Source: CAYYJS01 sp964472315 (GTDB lineage Bacteria; Verrucomicrobiota; Kiritimatiellia; UBA8416). From it: a stretch of 37,589 bases of DNA. Location: the NCBI GenBank assembly GCA_964472315.1, contig CAYYJS010000032.1:1-37589 (forward strand), written 5' to 3'. This document shows positions 24,597 through 33,360 of the stretch, piece by piece; position 1 is the first letter of the stretch, and every line of letters begins with the position of its first letter. Both the position numbers and the translations under genes were made by a program. Below the pieces are notes generated by a model. The model did not search any database. It was given only the letters and a program-made list of their open reading frames with translations, and was not told the origin of the DNA.

Positions 24597-25976
24597 GTGA
24601 AGAAGTTCACAACACGTTCCAGAGTCTTCAAATCCTCCCCGGCCGAGTTCGGAATGCACGGCCGGTCGGCGGAAAGCTGGGTGTACCTTGGCCGACTTGC
24701 CGAGGCGGGACCGCTTACGGACGTGCGTTTTGACACCGGCATGGCGCACGTCATCGGTCTATTCGGCAAGCGCGGCTCCGGCAAGTCCTACACCCTGGGA
24801 ACGCTGCTGGAAGGACTCTGCACGCAGGAGACCGACACGACCATCAGCGCCAACCCGAGAACCCGTGCCGTTCTGCTGTTCGACACCTTGGGCATCTTCC
24901 AATGGGTCAACATCGCGCTGAGCGAACAGAGCAAGAAAGAGACAATCCAAAATCAATTTGCGGCCCGACGCGGCTGGAGTATCAAGTCGGAACCGCTCGA
25001 CGTTGCGATCTGGATTCCCAAGGGGAGCGCATCCGACAACACCCCTTCCACCCACAAGGAGTTCACCATCCGCTGTTCCGACTTCGCGGCAGAGGACTGG
25101 GGCTACCTACTCGGCCTGAACATCTATCAGGACCGCATGGGCCAACTTCTGAACGACGCCTTCATCAAGGTCACAACGGAAGGCTGGCACGACGGGACCA
25201 ACTTCCACAAGGGGACCGAGTCCTACTCGCTCTCCGCCCTCATCAAATGCGTGGAAGCCGATTGCGACTTGACCACCACCTACGCCACCGAGACCCGGCG
25301 CGCGTTGCGCCAGCAACTTTGCACCTACGAGCGCAATCCGATCTTCGCCGACGACGGGACTTCCCTTCAAGACCTGCTTCAACCGGGCCGTATGAGTGTC
25401 ATCGTGATGAACAAGATGTCCGATGAACTCCGCTTGATCGTCGTCGCCGCCTTTCTCCGGCGACTCATCGCGTCGCGCATCCGCGCGTCCGAAACGGAGA
25501 AACACCTGAAGTTGCTGGACAACCTGTCGCCGGCGGAACAGGCGAAACTGAAGGCGTCCCTGAAGGAAGCCGTCCCCCCGACCTGGGTGGCGATTGACGA
25601 AGCCCAGAACACCCTGCCATCCGAACGCGCAACTTCCGCAACGGACGTGATCGTCAAGTATGTGCGGGAAGGCCGCAACTACGGGCTTTCGTTTGTTGTC
25701 GCCACCCAACAACCCACTTCGATTGACCCCCGCATTCTGGCGCAAGTGGACACCCTCATTGCCCACAAACTCACCGTGCAGGGCGACCTTGACTACGTGA
25801 AGCGGAACATGAAGTCCAACATGCCCGACGAGGTGAAATACGCCAACGTCGTTCTCTCACTGGACGAGATTCTGCGCGGGCTGGACATCGGCCAAGCCTT
25901 GATTTCCAACACCGAAACGGACCGCGCCTTCATGCTGGACATCCGGCCCAGGGTCAGCGTCCACGGAGGGTTCTGA
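24597..25976 (+). CDS. HerA/DUF87-type ATPase
   Basis: This 459-residue protein belongs to the FtsK/HerA translocase clade. It has Walker A GKRGSGKSYTLG (from residue 57), Walker B in TWVAIDEAQN (D334, E335), and the sensor block VVATQQPTSIDPRIL. The N-terminal 50 residues form a small beta-rich region resembling a HAS domain (YLGRLAEAGPLTDVRF). HerA-like ATPases form hexamers that pump double-stranded DNA and often pair with nucleases. Translation starts at GTG 24597 with a GAGGTAGGG site upstream. The following gene starts 2 bp after its stop. Confidence 0.88.
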   Translation: MKKFTTRSRVFKSSPAEFGMHGRSAESWVYLGRLAEAGPLTDVRFDTGMAHVIGLFGKRGSGKSYTLGTLLEGLCTQETDTTISANPRTRAVLLFDTLGIFQWVNIALSEQSKKETIQNQFAARRGWSIKSEPLDVAIWIPKGSASDNTPSTHKEFTIRCSDFAAEDWGYLLGLNIYQDRMGQLLNDAFIKVTTEGWHDGTNFHKGTESYSLSALIKCVEADCDLTTTYATETRRALRQQLCTYERNPIFADDGTSLQDLLQPGRMSVIVMNKMSDELRLIVVAAFLRRLIASRIRASETEKHLKLLDNLSPAEQAKLKASLKEAVPPTWVAIDEAQNTLPSERATSATDVIVKYVREGRNYGLSFVVATQQPTSIDPRILAQVDTLIAHKLTVQGDLDYVKRNMKSNMPDEVKYANVVLSLDEILRGLDIGQALISNTETDRAFMLDIRPRVSVHGGF

Positions 25977-25978
25977 CC

Positions 25979-27241
25979 GTGGGCGTCAAGATTCGGATTC
26001 TGAACTCCGCCAACCGGACGATGCAACGCGCCGGGTTCCTCAAACTCCTGTGCGCGCAGACTGCCCGCGTCGAGACGACCAACCTTCAAAGTCTCGGCAA
26101 GCACTTCGTGGACACCCTGCTCAAGCGCGTTCGTGTGACGCCGCCCTACTCGGAATCGCTCCGCGACTACGTGAAGGTCCGCCTCATGGACAAGACTTAC
26201 CACGACCTGCGCAAAGTCGTTCTCACCGGCGACGGGGGCACGGCCCCGGCGGGGCTGGAGATTCAGGACCTCTACCTTTCTGACCGGAGCCTGCCCTCCA
26301 GCACCGGCAAACTGGTCGAAATGGACTGGCGGCGTTATCCGTATGTGGCAACCACCCTCGACCTGGTAAAGAGCGGCACCTACTCGGTTATGACTCGCGC
26401 CCTCGTTCTTCTGGCCGTCACGCCAAAGGAAGAAATCGCTGCCTTTGAGCAGTACGACGCCAAGAACAACCCCCTTCGGCTTTCTCCCCAACAGGCCGCC
26501 GTCTTGCTCTACTGCTTCATAGACAACGACGCCGAAATCATCTACCGCCTGTTCCACACCCTCGTTGCCCTCGATACCGAGACCTTTGACGAGCGCATCG
26601 CGGGCGACTTCCTGCCGCAGATCATCCGGGAATCGGCCAATTCCTTCCGCAACGCCGCCCTTCCCATCGAAGACCGGGAACGGCTGGGGGTGCTTGAGAA
26701 GATTGCGGGAAACATCGCCGAATGGAAGGGCAAACCCTACACCGGCAGCGGCTCGCGCGAGGAGTTCATCCGCGTGCGGCTCGAACCGTACTGCGACCTT
26801 GGCCTATTCGACAAACCGGACCGCCACCGCTTCGTCTACAAGGTTACGCCCGGCCTTCGCAAACTCATGACCAACTGGTACGGCCTGGACGCCACCGACG
26901 ATTTCCTCGAAACCCGATTCTTCACCACGGTCGGCAGCCTGAACAAGTTGAAGGTCCGCGAAGCGACGGACGAGGAGGCCAAGGCCGCCATTCTCGACGC
27001 CGGCAAAGCCCTGAAAAGCACGCTGGGCTACAGTCCGATAACGGACGTGGGGCTTCTCGCCGGGATTCGCCTGCTCTTTCAGCAGAAGCGCATCCTGGAG
27101 TTGTCTCGGACCCGCACCCTTCTCCGCGCCTGGCAGAAGGAGGCCCCGACGGTAGTACGCTTCACCGTGGACCGCATGGGCGCGCTTGCCTACGTGAAGT
27201 TCATACCGGGGCCACCCTCAGGCACGGGGAAGAGCGCATGA
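25979..27241 (+). CDS. Unrecognised protein of the candidate defence operon, possible winged-helix
   Basis: I cannot assign this 420-residue cytoplasmic protein. Residues about 230-310 alternate helices with a beta-hairpin (FIRVRLEPYCDLGLFDKPDR, then HRFVYKVTPGLRKL), a pattern typical of a winged-helix domain. The N-terminal part is mixed helix and strand. The C-terminus (about 340-420) is helical and ends GPPSGTGKSA. It starts at GTG 25979 two bases after the HerA stop and overlaps the methyltransferase start as ATGA, so it is certainly part of the operon. It might be a specificity or bridging subunit. Confidence 0.75.
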   Translation: MGVKIRILNSANRTMQRAGFLKLLCAQTARVETTNLQSLGKHFVDTLLKRVRVTPPYSESLRDYVKVRLMDKTYHDLRKVVLTGDGGTAPAGLEIQDLYLSDRSLPSSTGKLVEMDWRRYPYVATTLDLVKSGTYSVMTRALVLLAVTPKEEIAAFEQYDAKNNPLRLSPQQAAVLLYCFIDNDAEIIYRLFHTLVALDTETFDERIAGDFLPQIIRESANSFRNAALPIEDRERLGVLEKIAGNIAEWKGKPYTGSGSREEFIRVRLEPYCDLGLFDKPDRHRFVYKVTPGLRKLMTNWYGLDATDDFLETRFFTTVGSLNKLKVREATDEEAKAAILDAGKALKSTLGYSPITDVGLLAGIRLLFQQKRILELSRTRTLLRAWQKEAPTVVRFTVDRMGALAYVKFIPGPPSGTGKSA

Positions 27242-30200
27242 AAACGGTTCTCTCGGACATTTTCAGCCGGACTCTAGCCCCGTTGGCTGATGAAACCCAC
27301 GCCTGCCTATGCCTTGACCAACTCAGTGCCGTCGAGGATCAACAGACCCTCAAGGCTCCCACCGGCACGGCACTCATACTCGGGATAGAGGACACCAAGC
27401 GGGAACCCGTCGCCCTGTTCTGCATCGCCGCGCCGACGCTCTCCCCGGACCATCCCGGCCTGCTTGCCATGATCGTCCGACGCGCCCAAGCGTACAAGGC
27501 GCCGTACTTCATCACCTGGACCCTACGGGATGCCGTTCTCTGGAAGACCCCCAAGCCCGGCACCCCGGCCCAAAAATCCCACTTGGAGAAGATTCGGGAC
27601 TACGAGGACAACTACGCCATCGCCCAGGACGGTGGCGGCCAAGTCTTTGACGAACCCCTCCGCCTTCGCATCCTCGAAAGAGGCCGGAAGATACTGGGCG
27701 ACGTGGAATGCCTCTTCAAGAATCAGGCCCTCGAACTGGTGCGCATTGACGCCACCTACTTCGTGCAAAGCCTGCTGGACTCCGTCCATGCCCTCTTGCC
27801 GATGGTCACGGACTCCCTCCACATGCGGCTTGAAACCGACTTGGATCTCCGGGCCAAGTTCAACGCCTGGGCCATCACGCAAGGCATTGCCGGCGACTAC
27901 AAAGACCGCGACTACGCCCTCGCCATCGCCCGGCAGATCATCTACCGGCTGCTCGGCAAGATTCTGTTCTACCAAGGATTGCGCCGCGCCGCCCGCCAAC
28001 TCCCGGCCCTGAAACTCGACGACGTTGACCCCTCCCAGGTTCTCCCGATCCTTCGCCGCGCCTTTGCCGAAGCCCTGAAGGTGGACTACCACGCCGTCTT
28101 TTCCGAAGACCTGCCCGACACGCTCTCCTGGCCCGGCGAGGCCGCCAAGCGGCTCGCCGCCCTCATTCACGACTTCAACACCCGCGACTTCTCCAGTCTG
28201 CCCCAGGACGTTGTCGGCACCGTTTTTGAACGCCTCATCCCGCCCGAGGACCGCCACCTACTGGGCCAATACTTCACCAACGAACCCCTCTGCGACCTTG
28301 GCATCGCCTTTTGCGTGCAGTCCCCTTCGGCCGTAGTGGCCGACCTGACATGCGGCACCGGCACCTTCCTCATTCGCTCCTACGACCGTAAACGGTGGCT
28401 GGGCAACCACGACCACGCAAATCTGCTTTCGCAGTTGTGGGGCATTGACATCGCGCCGTTCCCGGCAGAACTCGCCGTCATCAATCTCTTTCGGCAGAAT
28501 CTCACCGCCGCCGGGAACTTTCCCCGTATTGCCTGCCGCGACGTTCTCACCATCAAACCCGGCGACACGCTCCCATTCCCGCCGCCCAAGATGGACTTGG
28601 AACACCCCGAGCAGATTCAAGAACCGGTCCCGCTGTTCGACGCCATTGTCGGCAACTTCCCCTACGTCAGCGCCGACCAGATCGGCCAAAAGGACCCCGG
28701 CTATCTCGACTTCATCCGCCGCACCCTCATCGAAGGCTGGCTTGAAAAGTATCCCGCTCTGTTCTGCTATGCCAACAAGACCGAACAGAAGTCCTTCGAG
28801 AGCAATATCGCCGCCGGTATGCACAAGGCCGTTGACCGCGACCGCCTGGAACTCCGCACGTCCACCTACGCCGACCTGTACGTTTACCTGTTCTTCCATG
28901 CCGCCCGATTCCTCAAACCCGGCGGACGCATGGGTATCATCACGTCAAACGCCTGGCTCGACGTGAACTTCGGCTACGCCCTGGAACGGTTCTTCTGCGA
29001 CCAGTTCAAGATTGTCGCCATTCTCGAAAGCCGTTGCGAACCGTGGTTCACCGAAGCATCCGTCAACACCGTGTTCACCATCGTTGAACGCTGCGAAGAC
29101 CCGAAAGAACGCGACCGCCACCTGGTCAGGTTCGTCAAGGTGAAGAAGCGGTTGGCCGACCTGATTCCGGGCGACCCCCAGACCCAGGCGGTCGAACGCT
29201 GGAAACGACTCCGGCGGCTGCCCGACAAGATCGAAACGGCCGGGCGCAAGGACGCCAAGACCGTTCCCTTCGGCGTCGTCACCGAGGAGGACGACGACTT
29301 CCGTATCCGTGTCTGCCGTCAAGGCGAGTTGCGGGCGGACCTGGAACGCGAACAGAAGACGGTGAAGTGGGGCCAGTATCTTCGCGCCCCCGCTGTCTTC
29401 TTCGACTTGATTGCGGCAAATCGACTCTGTTTACTCAAAGACATCTCCGTTCCCAAACGCGGTGGAACGACGCGCATCAATGAGTTCTTCCACGTCCGTA
29501 CCAACACCGCGGAAGATTACGCGATAGAAGCCGAGTATCTAAAGCCTCTCATCAAGAGCCCGAAGGATTCGGCGCGCATTCCCATTGCCATCAAGGAACT
29601 TGAACTTTCCATATTCATCTGTCGCCGGTCGAAGTCTGAACTCAAGAAACTTGGGCACAAAGGCGCACTTAGATATATCGAATGGGGCGAAACCCAAACC
29701 TACGATCGCGGGGAATTCCAAGGGTTGCCGTGGCCCAAAGGCACTTGGGTAGCCAAACGTGAACCAGGGTGGCATGCGCTTCCCAACACCGAAACCAACA
29801 CGGGGCAAGTCTTCTTCGGGCAGACGTTCGGCGACCGTCATGTCCACAGGTACGCCACCAGAGAACTGATTCCGGACTGTCGCCTCTACTACTTGGAGCC
29901 AGCTCCGCGGGTGTCCAACCAACTCCTAGCCGCCCTGCTGAACTCCTCTCTTTTCGCCCTTGGCTGCGAAGTCTTTGGTCGCGTGACCCTCGGCGATGGC
30001 GTTCTCGAACTTAAGGTCGAAGACGCTCGTGATTATCTGCTCGTTCCCGACCTGCGGGAGGTCTCAGCCGCACAGAAGAAGGCCATCATCTCCGCCTTTG
30101 AGACCATCTGCCAGCGCGAGATTGGCAACGTCTTCGACGAGGTGAAGCAGAAGGACCGGCAGGCGCTCGACGCTGCGATCCTGTCGGCCATCGGCCTTGA

Positions 30201-30756
30201 ACCCAAGAAGTACCTGAAACCAATCTACGAAGCGCTCTGCGAATTGGTCCGGGAACGCATCAGCCTGGGCGAGCAACGCGGCAAGACCCGGAAGACCAAG
30301 GCCCGCAAGAGCAAGGCGGAGAACGAAAGTTTCAAGGAAGTCCTGGACGAGCAACTGCCGTCCGGCCCCAAGCGATTCCCCGACGACCTGTTTTCCGCTG
30401 ATGCCGCCAAGGCCGAAATGATCGAAGTCCCGTTGCCGGAAACGCCACTCCGACTTGACCTCGTGCTGACCCATGCAACCCTCTACGCGGGCAAGGACCA
30501 ATTCCGCGAGGCCCGGTTCCCCGCCGAAGGGAAGTTCATCCTGTACTGCCAGCAGGCCGGGCAGTCCGTTGCGCGCATTCCCTCGAAGACGGTCGAAGTC
30601 ACCCGGACGATTGCCAACTACGAGAACTATCTCCGGGACTTGAGGAAGACGCTCTACGACGCCTACTACCGGCGGACCCTTGACGTGGCGGTCGCGGAAC
30701 GCCTCACCCAGGCTGCCTTTGACCGGTTCAGACTTCCGAAGATTCTTGGCGACTGA
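27238..30756 (+). CDS. Large N6-adenine DNA methyltransferase (Eco57I/PglX-like)
   Basis: This 1172-residue SAM-dependent methyltransferase has motif I as VADLTCGTGTF (from residue 367) and motif IV as NFPY (473-476) instead of NPPY, in FDAIVGNFPYVS. The block RHLLGQYFTNEPLC before motif I is typical of type I/IIG and BREX enzymes. The N-terminal 330 residues include RRAQAYKAPYFITWTLRDAV, reminiscent of HsdR_N-type nuclease domains, but I see no PD-ExK residues. After a putative target-recognition region (about 690-1000) and a Lys-rich linker, residues 1066-1172 form a domain shared with the next gene. The start overlaps the previous stop (ATGA). It probably marks host DNA. Confidence 0.9.
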   Translation: MKTVLSDIFSRTLAPLADETHACLCLDQLSAVEDQQTLKAPTGTALILGIEDTKREPVALFCIAAPTLSPDHPGLLAMIVRRAQAYKAPYFITWTLRDAVLWKTPKPGTPAQKSHLEKIRDYEDNYAIAQDGGGQVFDEPLRLRILERGRKILGDVECLFKNQALELVRIDATYFVQSLLDSVHALLPMVTDSLHMRLETDLDLRAKFNAWAITQGIAGDYKDRDYALAIARQIIYRLLGKILFYQGLRRAARQLPALKLDDVDPSQVLPILRRAFAEALKVDYHAVFSEDLPDTLSWPGEAAKRLAALIHDFNTRDFSSLPQDVVGTVFERLIPPEDRHLLGQYFTNEPLCDLGIAFCVQSPSAVVADLTCGTGTFLIRSYDRKRWLGNHDHANLLSQLWGIDIAPFPAELAVINLFRQNLTAAGNFPRIACRDVLTIKPGDTLPFPPPKMDLEHPEQIQEPVPLFDAIVGNFPYVSADQIGQKDPGYLDFIRRTLIEGWLEKYPALFCYANKTEQKSFESNIAAGMHKAVDRDRLELRTSTYADLYVYLFFHAARFLKPGGRMGIITSNAWLDVNFGYALERFFCDQFKIVAILESRCEPWFTEASVNTVFTIVERCEDPKERDRHLVRFVKVKKRLADLIPGDPQTQAVERWKRLRRLPDKIETAGRKDAKTVPFGVVTEEDDDFRIRVCRQGELRADLEREQKTVKWGQYLRAPAVFFDLIAANRLCLLKDISVPKRGGTTRINEFFHVRTNTAEDYAIEAEYLKPLIKSPKDSARIPIAIKELELSIFICRRSKSELKKLGHKGALRYIEWGETQTYDRGEFQGLPWPKGTWVAKREPGWHALPNTETNTGQVFFGQTFGDRHVHRYATRELIPDCRLYYLEPAPRVSNQLLAALLNSSLFALGCEVFGRVTLGDGVLELKVEDARDYLLVPDLREVSAAQKKAIISAFETICQREIGNVFDEVKQKDRQALDAAILSAIGLEPKKYLKPIYEALCELVRERISLGEQRGKTRKTKARKSKAENESFKEVLDEQLPSGPKRFPDDLFSADAAKAEMIEVPLPETPLRLDLVLTHATLYAGKDQFREARFPAEGKFILYCQQAGQSVARIPSKTVEVTRTIANYENYLRDLRKTLYDAYYRRTLDVAVAERLTQAAFDRFRLPKILGD

Positions 30757-30766
30757 TGGAGAAACG

Positions 30767-31711
30767 ATGGCGGACCAGACCATAGGCGAAATCGCGCTGG
30801 GGGAGACAACCAAACTCATCTTCAGCGTCAGCGAGTGGCGCGGGCGTCAGTTTGCCGGTGTGCGGAAGTTCGTCGCGACGCAGAAATACGAGGGATGGAC
30901 CAAGGCCGGACTTTCGATGCCCCGGAATCTATTGCACTCCGTTCTCGACACCCTCGCCGCGCTGGAGCGGTCGCTCCCGCCGAATGAAGAACACGAGTTC
31001 AAACGCATCCCGAAAGGCGATACCGAGTACATCAAGGTGGCGACCCTGCCGCCGGACGACGAGGGACTCCCCCGCGTGGACGTGCGCGAGTTCGTGGACA
31101 CCCCGTCCTACCAGGGACCGACCAAGCGCGGCATTCGATTCCGGTGGAACCTGCTGCCCGAGGTTGTCGCCTGTCTGCGCGAGCAGGCGAAGGTCATCGG
31201 CGAAAACGAGCGCAACGAACCGACCCTTTTCGGCCCCGGCGCCTTCGCCCCGCCGGAAGACCCCACGCCGGCCCGGACACCTGCCGCCCACGAGAACGAC
31301 CTTGCCGAACTTGTCGGCGAGGAAGTCAAAGCCTTCCCGGCCCAGTTCCTTGACGGCGATCCGGGCAAAGGCAAGGCGATCCAGTTGCCCGAAACCCCGC
31401 TCCGCCTGGAGCAGGAAAACTCCGGCGACTACTACCTGAGAACGGACGAAGGCCCGTTCTGCCCGGTCCGCAATCCGGCGGAGGCCAATTTCATCATCTA
31501 CGCCCAGTTGCGCGGGCATACCGAAGTCGCCCTGCCCATCGCCATGATCCACATTTTCAAGGCAGTCAAAGCCTATGAGAACTACGTCCGCAGTGTGCAA
31601 ACCAGACTTGTAGCGAAGGTCATGAAGAAGGTTGGCCAGCAATCCGTTGCCGAGTACGAAGCCCGCAAGAAGATGGGCGAGGCCGGTTTGCCGTGGCTCA
31701 CGTCGGAGTAA
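30767..31711 (+). CDS. Tandem PC4-like protein sharing a C-terminal domain with the methyltransferase
   Basis: This 314-residue protein has two PC4-like repeats: residues 15-66 (VRKFVATQKYEGWTKAGLSM) and 89-140 (VREFVDTPSYQGPTKRGIRF). Each is the beta-sheet-plus-helix pattern of the transcriptional coactivator p15 family, which binds single-stranded or melted DNA. After an acidic linker, residues 207-314 repeat the methyltransferase C-terminal pattern (LPETPLRL, then AEANFIIYAQLRG and AYENYVR). ATG 30767 has GGAGA five bases upstream and follows the methyltransferase stop by 10 bp. It may recognise opened DNA and dock to the same partner as the methyltransferase. Confidence 0.8.
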   Translation: MADQTIGEIALGETTKLIFSVSEWRGRQFAGVRKFVATQKYEGWTKAGLSMPRNLLHSVLDTLAALERSLPPNEEHEFKRIPKGDTEYIKVATLPPDDEGLPRVDVREFVDTPSYQGPTKRGIRFRWNLLPEVVACLREQAKVIGENERNEPTLFGPGAFAPPEDPTPARTPAAHENDLAELVGEEVKAFPAQFLDGDPGKGKAIQLPETPLRLEQENSGDYYLRTDEGPFCPVRNPAEANFIIYAQLRGHTEVALPIAMIHIFKAVKAYENYVRSVQTRLVAKVMKKVGQQSVAEYEARKKMGEAGLPWLTSE

Positions 31712-31712
31712 C

Positions 31713-31836
31713 TCACCAACGCCGTGCGCCGCTCGGTGTACAGCTCTTTCATCGACCGCGGATCGTCAGCCGCCCGTATCGAGCCGGCCAAGGACTGAAC
31801 CAGAATCAACACCAAAAGAACGCGCGCCACTCTCAT
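31713..31836 (-). pseudogene. Truncated gene for a secreted protein
   Basis: An ATG at 31836 with GGAGGG seven bases upstream begins a clean signal peptide (MRVARVLLVLILVQSLAGSI, then RAADD). Mature sequence continues for about 20 residues (SMKELYTERRTAL) until it runs into the antisense of the PC4-like gene's stop codon at 31709-31711. The rest of the gene is absent. A small hairpin (31845-31861) overlaps its ribosome site. The break point marks a probable insertion or deletion edge of the defence operon. Confidence 0.55.
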
Positions 31837-32257
31837 TGGATGCCCTCCACGATGTGTGGAGTGTATGCGGGCGGACGAAAACGTGCAAACGGAATGATTC
31901 GAGCGGGTGCGATTCGGCAGCAAGAGCCCTCCCCATCTCACTGCGGGGGGGGGGCGCCGCTCGATCCCTTGGCCACGACCGGCGGATCTCACTCGTCAGA
32001 CCAGCCAAGGCCGAGCGCGCACGGTATGGTTGCTCTGCTCCTTTGACCAATTGGGATCACAGAATTTCAAACGTCGAAACGTGACCCTCCGTCCCCTACG
32101 GAAGGGACAGGATACACCTGAGGTCGCGGACGACTGTCTGAACTAATGGGGTACAGGTAGCCTCAGCCTATGGGGCAAAATGCCATCGCACAAAGCCCCG
32201 AATAGTATCAACAATGTCGTTCATGATTCTCAATCGACATGCCTTGCCATCTCGACA
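31837..32257. other. Stretch without a supported gene
   Basis: Apart from the hairpin CTCCAC-GATGT-GTGGAG (31845-31861), a G run near 31946 and a weak hairpin (GTCCC 32091-32095 with GGGAC 32104-32108), I see no gene here. Short frames lack ribosome sites and protein-like composition. Confidence 0.5.
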
Positions 32258-32896
32258 TCAATCACCAACTGATATCTCAATCGGAAGGGTGCTCTGAAGA
32301 TCACCTAGCGATTGCTCAATCCAGTTCCTAACCGATCTCGTCCTTACGTCAATCCGCCGATCGTAGAAGTCAGCATCTCTGATATATGCGAACCATGGTC
32401 CGTGCGAGTTACCCCATCGGTCTTTCACTTCTATCTGTATATTGCCCTTGCTTACATGAGCCTTCCTGAAGACTGACGAGGACGGTACCGTTCTCAGAGA
32501 CATAGCCTTCATATCTTCGTAACGAATACACCCCTCGCCAACATGACGACGTATGCTTCTCAGATCTTTCGTAATCTTGGAGACATTCCGCTCATGCTTT
32601 GCTGACGAGGTTGCTACGACAGCTGCATTGGCAGCTGTCGCAAACAGGAGTCCGATACCAGTCGCTCCTAGTATCCCCGCAGCGGCAGCTCCCGCAATAG
32701 TGCCTCCTTTTCTGGGAAAGCTGCATGGCAACACTTCTGTTTCGGAGAAGTACAGATTGCCGAAGTTGCCCCAAATGCCCCCCGTAACTATTGGCACAGC
32801 ACATTTCAGCCCCTCTGGCAAATTCCCGACCTGACGAATCAGGTTGTGCTTTTCTAGTCCCGCCACAATCTCTTGAGTTACTCTTTCTGTCGCCAT
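32258..32896 (-). CDS. Hypothetical protein with a hydrophobic Gly/Ala-rich segment
   Basis: I do not recognise this 212-residue protein. ATG 32896 has AGGAAGG about nine bases upstream; the frame is open to 32986. Residues about 65-100 (GGTIAGAAAAGILGATGIGL, then LFATAANAAVVA) could cross a membrane or form a glycine-zipper-like hairpin. The C-terminal half is polar, with mixed strands (GNIQIEVKDRWGNSHGPWFA). Base composition is visibly more AT-rich than the neighbouring defence operon, which suggests another origin. It follows the gene at 32914 by 17 bp in the same direction. Confidence 0.6.
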   Translation of the reverse strand: MATERVTQEIVAGLEKHNLIRQVGNLPEGLKCAVPIVTGGIWGNFGNLYFSETEVLPCSFPRKGGTIAGAAAAGILGATGIGLLFATAANAAVVATSSAKHERNVSKITKDLRSIRRHVGEGCIRYEDMKAMSLRTVPSSSVFRKAHVSKGNIQIEVKDRWGNSHGPWFAYIRDADFYDRRIDVRTRSVRNWIEQSLGDLQSTLPIEISVGD

Positions 32897-32913
32897 AGAA
32901 CGTGCCTTCCTGA

Positions 32914-33360
32914 CTAGTGGCGTTCCTTCACACCAATGCCTGATCGTGGCTGGATCTCCCGTGTATCTCCGGGATCTGACTCGCATTGTTCATTGAGTCT
33001 ATCTCCTTCAATATGAACCCCACCTGGATTCAAGCGCATTGTCACATCTATGCTGCCGCATGATCGGGCCGTGTACAAGTCTATTCGACAAGAAGTCCAG
33101 CCCTGCTCCCACCGATAGCCTGGGCTTCTCGTGCCGTCGTCCAGTCTTCCATCATACAGAGAGCCGTTTCTGAGGTGGTTGGGCAGGAAGGGCCTCGACA
33201 AATGACATTCCTGCGCGCCCATCGGTTGCTTGGAGCAGAACCTACCAGCGCGACGACCGACCTCCCGATTACCGCACCGTTCCGTGTCCGCAAACGCCCG
33301 CCGCCGGACAGGCGAGGTAGCTGGTACCCGGCCGCGGCCAAGGCCGTGGGGGTCTGGCAA
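32914..33360 (-). CDS. Hypothetical protein beginning inside repeat copy 1
   Basis: The C-terminal hundred residues look protein-like (GSLYDGRLDDGTRSPGYRWE, then CRIDLYTARSCGSIDVTMRL), but no family is recognised. The first 29 codons lie inside the 341-bp repeat, and their Arg/Pro-rich translation does not look natural. The true start may therefore be ATG 33225, although no ribosome site is obvious. The gene may be a 3' portion fused to the repeat by recombination. The composition is AT-richer than the defence operon. Confidence 0.4.
   Translation of the reverse strand: MPDPHGLGRGRVPATSPVRRRAFADTERCGNREVGRRAGRFCSKQPMGAQECHLSRPFLPNHLRNGSLYDGRLDDGTRSPGYRWEQGWTSCRIDLYTARSCGSIDVTMRLNPGGVHIEGDRLNEQCESDPGDTREIQPRSGIGVKERH

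Noticed and set aside
26722..27237. A longer methyltransferase start far upstream
   Set aside because: The frame is open, but it would translate the other frame of the preceding gene into Arg/Pro-rich sequence. The ATGA overlap at 27238 is the natural start.
22888..31711. Assignment of the operon to BREX or DISARM
   Set aside because: The methyltransferase, ATPase and PLD genes are suggestive. However, no PglZ, BrxL, BrxA/B, DrmA or DrmB is present, and the ATPase is far smaller than BrxC.
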